This document shows positions 1-6,050 of a stretch of DNA of 11,184 nt, piece after piece. Position 1 is the first letter of the stretch. Each line of letters begins with the position of its first letter. The stretch is from Stomatobaculum longum (GTDB lineage Bacteria; Bacillota; Clostridia; Lachnospirales; Lachnospiraceae): NCBI GenBank assembly GCA_905370385.1, contig CAJPKN010000046.1, positions 1-11,184 of the forward strand. The letters are read 5' to 3'. The position numbers and the translations under genes were made by a program. The notes under the pieces were generated by a model. The model made no database searches. It had not been told where the DNA came from and saw only the letters and a list, made by a program, of their open reading frames with translations.

Positions 1-122
1 ATGCGCAGCACTTCCACCGGCGTTCTGATGTCCGCGTAGAGCTCCGTTGTGAGCGCCGCCATGGTGTACAGGCCGCTGTCCCGGTATTCCCGGAGCTCAT
101 CAAGACTCGGAAAAGTTTTCAT
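1..122 (-). CDS. trpE: Anthranilate synthase component I, N-terminal fragment (runs off the window edge)
   Basis: The ATG at 122-120 opens 40 full codons and is preceded by AGGAG about 8 bases upstream. The protein begins MKTFPSLDEL and continues with TELYADIRTPVEVL. This matches the usual TrpE amino terminus, a short FPSL/YPSL helix followed by a strand with (D/E)(I/L)xTPVxV. TrpE with TrpG converts chorismate and glutamine to anthranilate, the first committed step of tryptophan synthesis in the cytoplasm. The strongest support is the leader, a T-box whose specifier reads as UGG (tryptophan). The catalytic chorismate-binding domain lies outside the window. Para-aminobenzoate synthase component I (PabB) has a related fold but would not be expected behind a tryptophan T-box. 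Confidence 0.85.
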   Translation of the reverse strand, partial: MKTFPSLDELREYRDSGLYTMAALTTELYADIRTPVEVLR

Positions 123-164
123 ACTTTGTCTCCTTTGTTTGTTCCGCGCCGTCCGCCGTAAAAC

Positions 165-206
165 AAAAAGTCCCCGGCAGACATGCTTACGCAAGCTGCC
201 AGGGAC
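165..206 (-). terminator. Regulated intrinsic terminator of the T-box leader
   Basis: On the minus strand GTCCCTGGCAG (206-196) pairs over 11 positions, with one G-U wobble, to CTGCCGGGGAC (180-170). TTTTT follows at 169-165. The 5' arm is shared with the T-box antiterminator, as expected for a tRNA-responsive attenuator. Confidence 0.93.
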
Positions 207-444
207 GAAATCTAAATTCCGCGGTGCCACCCTGTTTTATGGTAAAACCATACCCTTGTCGGGATACCATCATATCCCCGGCAACTCACGTATGCCCTCA
301 CGTCGCGGAATACTTGCCTCCCGGCTTTCCCCGCGCCCTCAGCGGTCCATTTGACGACTTGTGTTTCATCTGCATCTCAGCACCGCAGACTCTCTGTAGA
401 AGCATGATCGCCTTTATCTCCGCATCAACGGTTTGTTTCGATTT
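165..444 (-). promoter_or_regulatory. T-box riboswitch, tRNA-Trp type, controlling trpE
   Basis: The minus strand has the T-box core AGGGTGGCACCGCGG at 233-219. Upstream is a stem I region with the typical CAGAGAG...GGTGCTGAGA distal elements at about 396-370. A specifier-loop context, AAATGGACC, places TGG at 349-347, so the leader should sense uncharged tRNA-Trp. The CGTCCCT just 3' of the core can pair either with AGGG of the core (antiterminator) or with the 3' arm of the terminator. Uncharged tRNA-Trp would stabilise the antiterminator and allow trpE transcription. The leader fills most of the 350-base gap between trpE and the DUF1858 gene, and no protein gene is needed to explain that gap. 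The upstream limit is set from the predicted transcription start. Confidence 0.93.
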
Positions 445-450
445 TCGGAT

Positions 451-479
451 ATTTTAGACGAAGGAGGCCGCTCTGTCAA
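451..479 (-). promoter_or_regulatory. Housekeeping sigma promoter of the trp leader
   Basis: TTGACA (479-474), a 17-base spacer, then TAAAAT (456-451) on the minus strand. The start point would be near 444, just upstream of the T-box stem I. The -35 box overlaps the stop codon of the upstream DUF1858 gene (478-476). Confidence 0.85.
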
Positions 480-706
480 GCGGGATTCTCCGTGATGATG
501 CGATTTAATTCGCGCTTCACCTTGAAGGTGCTGAGTCCGTGCACACGGCAGGCCTCTGCGAGCGTCTCCGAAGCGGCAGCCGCACAGCCCAGGCAGTGCA
601 TGCCGAGGCTCATCAATAATTCCTGCGTCTCCGGGTAGAGATTCGCAATTTCTCCGATCAGATCCTCACCGCTCACCGGTCCCTCTTCCAATTCAAACTC
701 GTCCAT
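476..706 (-). CDS. DUF1858 domain small CxxC protein
   Basis: This 76-residue soluble protein is essentially one DUF1858 domain, a small helical domain often found with or near hybrid-cluster proteins and redox enzymes in anaerobes. The diagnostic stretch is LYPETQELLMSLGMHCLGC, then SETLAEACRVHG. In the family this reads YPE..ELL...GMHCLGC....ES.EEAC..HG. Cys38 and Cys41 form the CxxC, with His37 before it, and Cys53 is the other conserved cysteine. A redox or metal role is plausible from the cysteines but unproven. The ATG follows AAGGAAGG by about 9 bases, which fixes the start. The domain normally starts near residue 14, so residues 1-13 are an acidic extension. It has its own promoter (754-782). 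Transcripts that continue past its stop would still meet the T-box terminator before trpE. Confidence 0.85.
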   Translation of the reverse strand: MDEFELEEGPVSGEDLIGEIANLYPETQELLMSLGMHCLGCAAAASETLAEACRVHGLSTFKVKRELNRIITENPA

Positions 707-753
707 GGCGAAGTACCTTCCTTTCCGCCGCGAAATGCCGCGACTTTTTCAAA

Positions 754-782
754 AGTATACTGTGTCGGTCCGAAAAAGTAAA
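754..782 (-). promoter_or_regulatory. Promoter of the DUF1858 gene
   Basis: On the minus strand TTTACT (782-777) is separated by 17 bases from TATACT (759-754). The start point would be near 747, giving a leader of about 40 bases to the ATG at 706. It diverges from the lipoprotein promoter, so the regulators of the two could share this 100-base gap. Confidence 0.65.
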
Positions 783-801
783 CACAGCGTTTTCTTTCCG
801 C

Positions 802-831
802 TTGACGACACTCAGACCGGTAGTGCATAAT
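802..831 (+). promoter_or_regulatory. Promoter of the Tp47-like lipoprotein operon
   Basis: TTGACG (802-807), an 18-base spacer, then CATAAT (826-831). Transcription would start near 838, about 44 bases before the ATG at 882. The -10 box is part of a Fur-like 6-1-6 sequence (826-838), discussed as a finding. Confidence 0.65.
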
Positions 832-881
832 AACTATCGTTAGGGAACTGTAATTAGTTGTCACAAAAGGGGGTTCTGTAT

Positions 882-2405
882 ATGAGAAAACAGCTCTATC
901 GCATCCTTCCGGCACTCGCTGCGGCAACCTTGCTCGCTGCCTGCGGCGGTCAGAAGGCGGAGACCACGGCTTCCGCCGACAGCAGCGCGGCTTCCACGGC
1001 CGAGGCAGGTTCTTCCGCCGCGGCGGAAGAGGTTCCGGCGCTCTCCGCAGACGAATACGTGTTCGTCAAGATGAATGTGCCGTACGCGGATTACTACTAC
1101 GGCGAACTGAAGGACGTGCAGCCGGAGGCGTACTCGAAGGACGCAAAGGCGCAGCTTGACAAGGCGGATGCCGTTGAGGCTGCGGGCTTCCGGAAGGAAG
1201 GCGAGTACGACGCGGTCACCTCGCCGACCGTCGGCAAGTACAAGAAGTTTAAGGGCGCTTACGCCGAAGAGCAGGGTGAGACCTCTGTCTACAACGGTGT
1301 CGCGGAAGTCAATGTCGCAATCGCAAAGCCCCTCTACGAGGACGCAAAGAAGGCCATCGAAGAGAAGAAGGAAGCAAAGAATCCCATTCTCACCCTGGTC
1401 GGCAATGTGACCGGCGAAGAGAGCGCTCAGCCCGCGGAGTACAAGGTCCTAAATTCCGACGGTACCCTCTCCAAGACCTTCGGCAAGGTCACGAAGGCAG
1501 CGGATGTCAAGGCTTCGATCACGACCACTTCGAACTACGGTAACTACGAGCTTGATTTGAAGGGCATCGATGTGGACCCGGACAATATGCAGGGTGCGAT
1601 CCTCGAGACCTCGGACGGCGCAAAGTACGGCTTGAAGCACCTCGACAACCTCTGGCTGAAGCCCGAGGAGATTGCGTTCTCCGCAGTCGCGTTCGAGGAC
1701 AAGGCGCACAAGTCCGCAAAGCAGTACGAGAGATTCGCGGACATCGGCGGCAAGACCATCAAGAAGGTCACCTACCTCGTGAAGGACGGTGATGATGTCG
1801 AGGTCGATCTCGATCTCTTCGTGAAGAACCAGGCTCCCGCGGACTACGCGGTCACCGGCGACGAGAAGGTTACCTACTCCGCGGAAGGCACCAAGATCAA
1901 CTATCAGCTGAACACCGGTTCCGATGAGTACAAGCTGGAGCGCGTCGTGTACCGCCGTGCGGACTCCGATGTAAAGGTCGACACTGCGACCGCGGGCGTG
2001 CTGGCACTTCCGAAGGAGGCAAAGCCGGGCACCTACCAGTTCATCTTCACGAACGACAAGCTCTCCGATGTCTCCTTCAGCTGCACCGTGGACTCCGGTC
2101 TCAGCGCAGAGGACTTCAGCTTCGCGGACAACAAGCTCTCGCTCAAGGAGAATGCACAGGGTCTCACGGTTGCCGACTACTTAAAAACCACGACCTCCGC
2201 AAAGATCGGCGAGACCGAGTACAAGGGCGGCAAGGGACGCAAGTTCGGCACGACGGCGTTCAACGAGGACGGCAGCGTGAAGCTCGATGCGACGACCGCG
2301 GGCGACAACGGCGATGTCAAGGTCTTTGACGGCGCTTCCTCTTACCCGGTCACCCTCACGGCCGACGGTTATCCGGAACTCAGCTTCACCGTGGAGGCAA
2401 AATGA
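882..2405 (+). CDS. Tp47-like (penicillin-binding Tp47 domain) surface lipoprotein
   Basis: The ATG at 882 is preferred over the in-frame TTG at 858. AAAGGGGG lies about 9 bases before it, and it gives a clean lipoprotein signal. The 507-residue product has a basic start (MRKQLYR), a hydrophobic core and the lipobox LAAC with lipid-bearing Cys21. A Ser/Ala-rich linker follows (about residues 28-50). The mature part begins with VPYADYYYGEL (residues 67-75), closely resembling SYADYWAGEL at the start of the Treponema pallidum 47-kDa lipoprotein. Residues 221-275 carry an EDGxxYGLxHLxNxW-like block (LETSDGAKYGLKHLDNLW). The rest is beta-rich, with a KPGTY turn at 381-385. The protein should be anchored to the outer face of the membrane. 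Its stop overlaps the start of the next gene (ATGA), so the two are translationally coupled. The function is unknown; Tp47 was reported to bind penicillin, but pairing with a flavin reductase points to a redox or ligand-capture role. Family assignment is by remembered motif similarity. Confidence 0.7.
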   Translation: MRKQLYRILPALAAATLLAACGGQKAETTASADSSAASTAEAGSSAAAEEVPALSADEYVFVKMNVPYADYYYGELKDVQPEAYSKDAKAQLDKADAVEAAGFRKEGEYDAVTSPTVGKYKKFKGAYAEEQGETSVYNGVAEVNVAIAKPLYEDAKKAIEEKKEAKNPILTLVGNVTGEESAQPAEYKVLNSDGTLSKTFGKVTKAADVKASITTTSNYGNYELDLKGIDVDPDNMQGAILETSDGAKYGLKHLDNLWLKPEEIAFSAVAFEDKAHKSAKQYERFADIGGKTIKKVTYLVKDGDDVEVDLDLFVKNQAPADYAVTGDEKVTYSAEGTKINYQLNTGSDEYKLERVVYRRADSDVKVDTATAGVLALPKEAKPGTYQFIFTNDKLSDVSFSCTVDSGLSAEDFSFADNKLSLKENAQGLTVADYLKTTTSAKIGETEYKGGKGRKFGTTAFNEDGSVKLDATTAGDNGDVKVFDGASSYPVTLTADGYPELSFTVEAK

Positions 2406-3610
2406 GTTTAGTGCTTTGCCTGGCCGTCACCGGCCTCTGCTTCTCCCTTTTGGAGAAGCAGATCCGGCGGCGGCCGGTTTTTTTCTATCTGTTCTTTGTA
2501 TTGCTCTCGCTGCTCAGTCTTTTTCTACCGCACAAGTTCCTGACACCGCCCGTCGCCTACGTGGTAAACCGCCTCTTAAAGCGCGGCGTACTCGCCGGCA
2601 GTATGTTCCTCTGGGTCATGTATGCGATTGTGCTGCCGCAAAAGAGCCGTCTGCAGCGCGTCATGATGACGCTCCGCGCGCAGATTGCGATCGGCGCCTC
2701 AATTCTGACCCTCGCGCACAATATTGCCTACGGACAGCGCTACTTTGTGCTGCTCTTTACGAATGCGGGGAAGCTGAAAAGCTACGAGCTGATTGCGGCC
2801 TGCTTCTCGCTCGTGATGATACTCCTTCTTCTGCCGCTCACCGTGACCTCCTTCCAAGTCGTGCGGCGTAAGATGAACGCAAAGCGCTGGAAACAGCTGC
2901 AGCGTCTCTCCTATCTCTTCTACGGCCTCCTCTACCTGCACATCGCCTTTATCTACAGCAACGGGCTCCGGCAGGGAAAGACGGAATACCTCGTGCAGTT
3001 TGCGCTCTACACCCTGCTCTACGGGGTCTATCTCATGCTGCGACTCACGAAGGCCTTTTTGAAGAAACCGCTCCCGAGCGCCCCCGATTATGAGGCAAAG
3101 CGCGCCGCGAGACGGCGCAAAGTCCTTTGCCTGCACGGCGGCATCAGCCTTCTCATGCTCCTCGTCCTTCTCTTTGCCTTCCGCACGGTGCAGGCCGGTA
3201 AGCAAGGCAGCGCGGACACGGCGCAGGCGCAAAGCACTTCCGCCGCAGAAAGCGCGAACAGCGCTTCCTCCGCTTCCGAGTCGGCAAGCAAAGCCGAAGA
3301 CACAGGCGCGGCGCCTGCATGCGGCAACGGCATTGCCGCCGCTGTCCCGGACGGCGAATACGAGGGCAAGGGCGTCGGCTATAACGGCAACATCAAGGTC
3401 AAGGTGAGCGTTGCCTGCGGCAAGATTACAGCCATCGAAATCCTGAAGACAGACGACGACGAAGAGTACTTCTACGACGCCAAGAAACAGGTCGTCAACG
3501 CCATTTTGGAACAGCAGACCACAGAGGTGGACGCCGCGAGCGGCGCGACCTCCAGTTCCGAAGGTATTATGAAGGCCGTCGAAAACGCCTTGAAACAGAA
3601 AACGAATTAA
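2402..3610 (+). CDS. Ferric-reductase-like transmembrane protein with C-terminal flavinylated FMN-binding domain
   Basis: The 402-residue protein has two parts. Residues 1-220 hold about seven hydrophobic segments resembling the ferric-reductase-like/MsrQ (YedZ) membrane domain. The best match is LTVTSFQVVRRKMNAKRW at 146-163, before a QLQRLSYL helix. His106 and His180 lie in membrane helices and could bind heme. Residues 241-260 form a further transmembrane segment after a basic RRRK stretch. A Ser/Ala-rich extracytosolic linker (about 266-306) leads to an FMN-binding domain from about 316. That domain has GxYEGKGxGYNGxIKVKV and ends with VDAASGATSSSEGI; Thr383 is the expected site for ApbE-type covalent FMN attachment. 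Electrons would pass from the membrane domain to the outer FMN. The overlapping upstream Tp47-like lipoprotein is the likely partner or acceptor. No ApbE gene is in the window. Both domains are clear; the substrate is not. Confidence 0.85.
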   Translation: MSLVLCLAVTGLCFSLLEKQIRRRPVFFYLFFVLLSLLSLFLPHKFLTPPVAYVVNRLLKRGVLAGSMFLWVMYAIVLPQKSRLQRVMMTLRAQIAIGASILTLAHNIAYGQRYFVLLFTNAGKLKSYELIAACFSLVMILLLLPLTVTSFQVVRRKMNAKRWKQLQRLSYLFYGLLYLHIAFIYSNGLRQGKTEYLVQFALYTLLYGVYLMLRLTKAFLKKPLPSAPDYEAKRAARRRKVLCLHGGISLLMLLVLLFAFRTVQAGKQGSADTAQAQSTSAAESANSASSASESASKAEDTGAAPACGNGIAAAVPDGEYEGKGVGYNGNIKVKVSVACGKITAIEILKTDDDEEYFYDAKKQVVNAILEQQTTEVDAASGATSSSEGIMKAVENALKQKTN

Positions 3611-3619
3611 ATTCCGAAA

Positions 3620-3663
3620 GGGAACGTCCCGGGTCGATGATACGACCCGGGACGTTCCCCTTT
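3620..3663. terminator. Bidirectional terminator between convergent operons
   Basis: A perfect 17-bp stem: GGGAACGTCCCGGGTCG at 3620-3636 pairs with 3643-3659 around a 6-base loop. Short T runs follow on both strands (CTTT on plus, TTTC on minus). It lies 10 bases after the plus-strand reductase gene and 33 bases after the minus-strand M64 gene. A second small palindrome, TCGGCTTCGAAGCCGA at 3673-3688, sits between it and the M64 stop. Confidence 0.8.
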
Positions 3664-3695
3664 CATGTTATATCGGCTTCGAAGCCGAAATCGGT

Positions 3696-5933
3696 TTAGG
3701 CGCGTATTGTAAACTGCGTCTCGTAGCGCGCAAGCGGCAGGCTGAACTTCTCTCCGTCGAGCTCTGCCTCGCAGGTATCCTTGCCTTCATCGAGTACCAA
3801 CTCCGCAAAAGCACGGTAAGTACCCGGCTCCTTCGGCGCGCCGGTAAGCTCCGCACCGCGTTCGCCGTTCTTATCCTCGTAGTAGCGGATGCGGTAGGGC
3901 ACCTTGACTTCCTTGCCGTGTACATAGGTGTGGAAGTGGGCGCTTAAATCCACCGGCTCTCCCGTCGCCTTGAACTCTTCTTCATAGGCCCGGCTCAGGA
4001 TCGGCGCGTAGTCGTACTCTTCCCACTGGCGGTAGAGTGCCGAGAGGAATTCCGTTCTCTGCACGGCCTTTTCTTCCGCGGTCACGGCGCGCACGCCCTC
4101 CGGCTTGCCCGCGAGGTAATTGAGAAGTTCCATTGCCGCAAAGCGCATGCCCTTCTCATCGACCGGCGCATAGACAATGAAACGCTTGTTCGTCACCGTG
4201 GTCCCCACCACATCGTAGACGCCGTTCACAAGCACAACGGCAGCCTTGTAGAACGAAGTCACACCGTTGTTTGCCATGTACATGGCCGCGCGCGTGCCCG
4301 CTTCGGTCTGCACGAGCTTGCCCTCGTCGCTGCGGCTCACGTGGTAGTAAGTGTTGCTCGGCTCCTTGCCGATGTGAGTGCCCTCCGACACCGCCTGCAC
4401 CGTGTAGTAGTTAAAGTACTGATCTGCCTCTTTGTAGAGCGGCAGGGAGCGGAAGTAATCGACAAAGCGTCGCGCATCTGCCTCGAACTTGTCAAGTTCA
4501 TTCGCGCTGTAGCCCTCGCCCGTAAAGACGATGGTCTGGTTGTTGTAATACGGCTGTGCGCCCGGATATTCGAGCGTGTTGTGATCCGCTATGCAGCTCG
4601 TGTGCAGGGAGATTTCAAACTCCTTGCTCTTTCTGCTGAGCAGCTTCCCGCTGCCCTTTTCATGCGCGGTGACCGTCACTGTGTAGCGACCCGGGAGCAC
4701 CGGCGGAAGCGTGTCCTCGTAGAGGTGGGTAATTTCCGCCGCATAGGGCATGGTGCCGCTGTAGGAATAGCGGAGCTCCGCAGGTGGCGCATCGTGCAGC
4801 ACGGCCTTCACCGCGATCGGCTTGCCGTCGCAGACCTTATTCTCCACCTCGAGATCAATGAGGTCCGGCGGCTCGATTTCAAAGCTCGTCTCGAGCACGG
4901 CATCGCCGTAGACCGCATCGCCGATCAGTTCCGCGCGGAGGCGGTAGCTTCCCGCCGCGGTCGGTGCCGCCGTGAGGGCCTTTCCGGCCTCGTCAAAGTA
5001 GCTGAGCTTTAAGCGGTCGCCGAGTTCTTCTCCGGTCTCCTTCTTTCCGCCTCTCCGGACAATGACATATTGTCTGAGATTCAGTTCGCCCTCTCCCTCG
5101 CGCAGCGTGTCCGCGTACTGCTGCCAGAAAAGCTTGGTCACATTCGAGTGTGCGGAGAACTGGTCGCGCAGCGCCTCCTTGCAGACCTCGCAAAAGGGGA
5201 ACTGCCGTCCGAGATAGCGCATCTTGCAGTTCTGGTGCGGCTTAAACCAGCCGTCGCCGCCGTTGTCGTATTCGTAGACGCCGATGCCGTTTTTGCCGAT
5301 GAAGCGGCTCCAGCGCACCTTCTTCGGGTCCGACTCCGCCGACATATTCACATATTCGCCCGCGTAGCTGTTGCCGGCAAAATACTCGTCCGAGAGTATG
5401 CCGATCGTATGACCGAGCTCGTGGAGCAACATCTCAAGCGACTCGTCGTTTCGCGAGACAATGCTGATTTCGCCGCCCGAACCGCCGTATACCTCGGAGT
5501 TCACCATGACAATCGCGTAGTCCGTTGCCGGCAATTTCTCGCGGTAAATGCGACGCACCCGCTCCATGTCCTCTTCTGCAATCTCGACCAGGCGCTGCAT
5601 GCCCGAAGTCCAGAAAGACGCGCGGAAGGCGCTGTCGCGCGTATCCGCATCCGCCTCCGCCTGGGTTCGCGCATGGTCCGCGCGCACACCGCTCTCATTC
5701 GAGCACACACCGATCGCGTAAATTTTCACCGCATCGGCATACTCGTCCCACGGGGGCGTAGCCATCATGTACTTTGCCATGCGCTTTGCCTCGGCAAAGA
5801 AAAGTTCCTGTTCACTCTCTGTAAATCCATCGCCAAAAAAGGTGAGAATCAGCGCGTCCTTATCGTTCAGCTCCGGCTGCCCGTAAACCAGACGCGGTTC
5901 TCCGTTCAGAATTGCCTGCTCAGCTTGATTCAT
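3696..5933 (-). CDS. M64-family zinc metallopeptidase with a second, catalytically degenerate M64-like domain
   Basis: The 745-residue product starts at an ATG 6 bases after AAAGGAGG. Residues about 22-260 form an M64 (IgA peptidase M64) domain. It has LILTFFGDGFTESE at 28-41, the zinc motif HELGH (His171, Glu172, His175) followed by SDEY, and a conserved C...FCEVC cluster (Cys236, Cys248, Cys251). Residues about 270-445 look like Ig-type beta modules with GSYRLRAE and GRYTVTV strands. Residues about 466-650 repeat the first domain: IVFTGEGYSANELDKFEADARR echoes the N-terminal segment, and AAVVLVNGVYD echoes YAIVMVNSEVYG. At the active-site position this copy reads MELLN (601-605) instead of HELGH. 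A last Ig-like module (about 660-745) ends the protein. Family members cleave proteins such as IgA1, usually outside the cell. This one has no signal peptide, membrane anchor or sorting signal. It is last in a run of peptide transporter and peptidase genes. The target is unknown. Confidence 0.85.
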   Translation of the reverse strand: MNQAEQAILNGEPRLVYGQPELNDKDALILTFFGDGFTESEQELFFAEAKRMAKYMMATPPWDEYADAVKIYAIGVCSNESGVRADHARTQAEADADTRDSAFRASFWTSGMQRLVEIAEEDMERVRRIYREKLPATDYAIVMVNSEVYGGSGGEISIVSRNDESLEMLLHELGHTIGILSDEYFAGNSYAGEYVNMSAESDPKKVRWSRFIGKNGIGVYEYDNGGDGWFKPHQNCKMRYLGRQFPFCEVCKEALRDQFSAHSNVTKLFWQQYADTLREGEGELNLRQYVIVRRGGKKETGEELGDRLKLSYFDEAGKALTAAPTAAGSYRLRAELIGDAVYGDAVLETSFEIEPPDLIDLEVENKVCDGKPIAVKAVLHDAPPAELRYSYSGTMPYAAEITHLYEDTLPPVLPGRYTVTVTAHEKGSGKLLSRKSKEFEISLHTSCIADHNTLEYPGAQPYYNNQTIVFTGEGYSANELDKFEADARRFVDYFRSLPLYKEADQYFNYYTVQAVSEGTHIGKEPSNTYYHVSRSDEGKLVQTEAGTRAAMYMANNGVTSFYKAAVVLVNGVYDVVGTTVTNKRFIVYAPVDEKGMRFAAMELLNYLAGKPEGVRAVTAEEKAVQRTEFLSALYRQWEEYDYAPILSRAYEEEFKATGEPVDLSAHFHTYVHGKEVKVPYRIRYYEDKNGERGAELTGAPKEPGTYRAFAELVLDEGKDTCEAELDGEKFSLPLARYETQFTIRA

Positions 5934-5968
5934 ATAATGCCTCCTTTCGGTGGATGAGACGAATAATG

Positions 5969-6000
5969 AAAAAGTGCAGGGATATGCCCTGCACTTTTTT
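5969..6000 (-). terminator. Intrinsic terminator after the M32 carboxypeptidase gene
   Basis: GTGCAGGG (5974-5981) pairs with CCCTGCAC (5987-5994) around a 5-base loop, flanked by AAAAA and TTTTTT, so it could work on either strand. It lies 51 bases after the M32 stop and only about 20 bases before the M64 ribosome binding site. The M64 promoter must therefore overlap it, or M64 must depend on readthrough. Confidence 0.8.
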
Positions 6001-6027
6001 AATCCTGCAAAAGTGCTTCAATGTCAA
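5999..6027 (-). promoter_or_regulatory. Possible weak promoter for the M64 gene
   Basis: A perfect TTGACA (6027-6022) lies 17 bases before a poor -10, GATTAA (6004-5999), on the minus strand. A second TTGACA sits 11 bases further upstream (6038-6033). The start point would fall at the 5' arm of the 5969-6000 hairpin, so the mRNA would begin with that hairpin. The -10 matches consensus at only 3 of 6 positions, so this is tentative. Confidence 0.3.
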
Positions 6028-6050
6028 CGCATTGTCAAAGCGCTTTTCGC

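Noticed and set aside
49..457. Two short plus-strand open frames in the T-box leader region
   Set aside because: The stretch is fully explained on the minus strand by trpE and its T-box. The frames lack ribosome binding sites and recognisable content.
5070..5957. Plus-strand open frame of 295 codons opposite the M64 gene
   Set aside because: Antisense shadow of the M64 coding region, with no ribosome binding site and no family resemblance. The same applies to 4341-5012 and 6471-7577 on the plus strand and to 2699-3232 on the minus strand.
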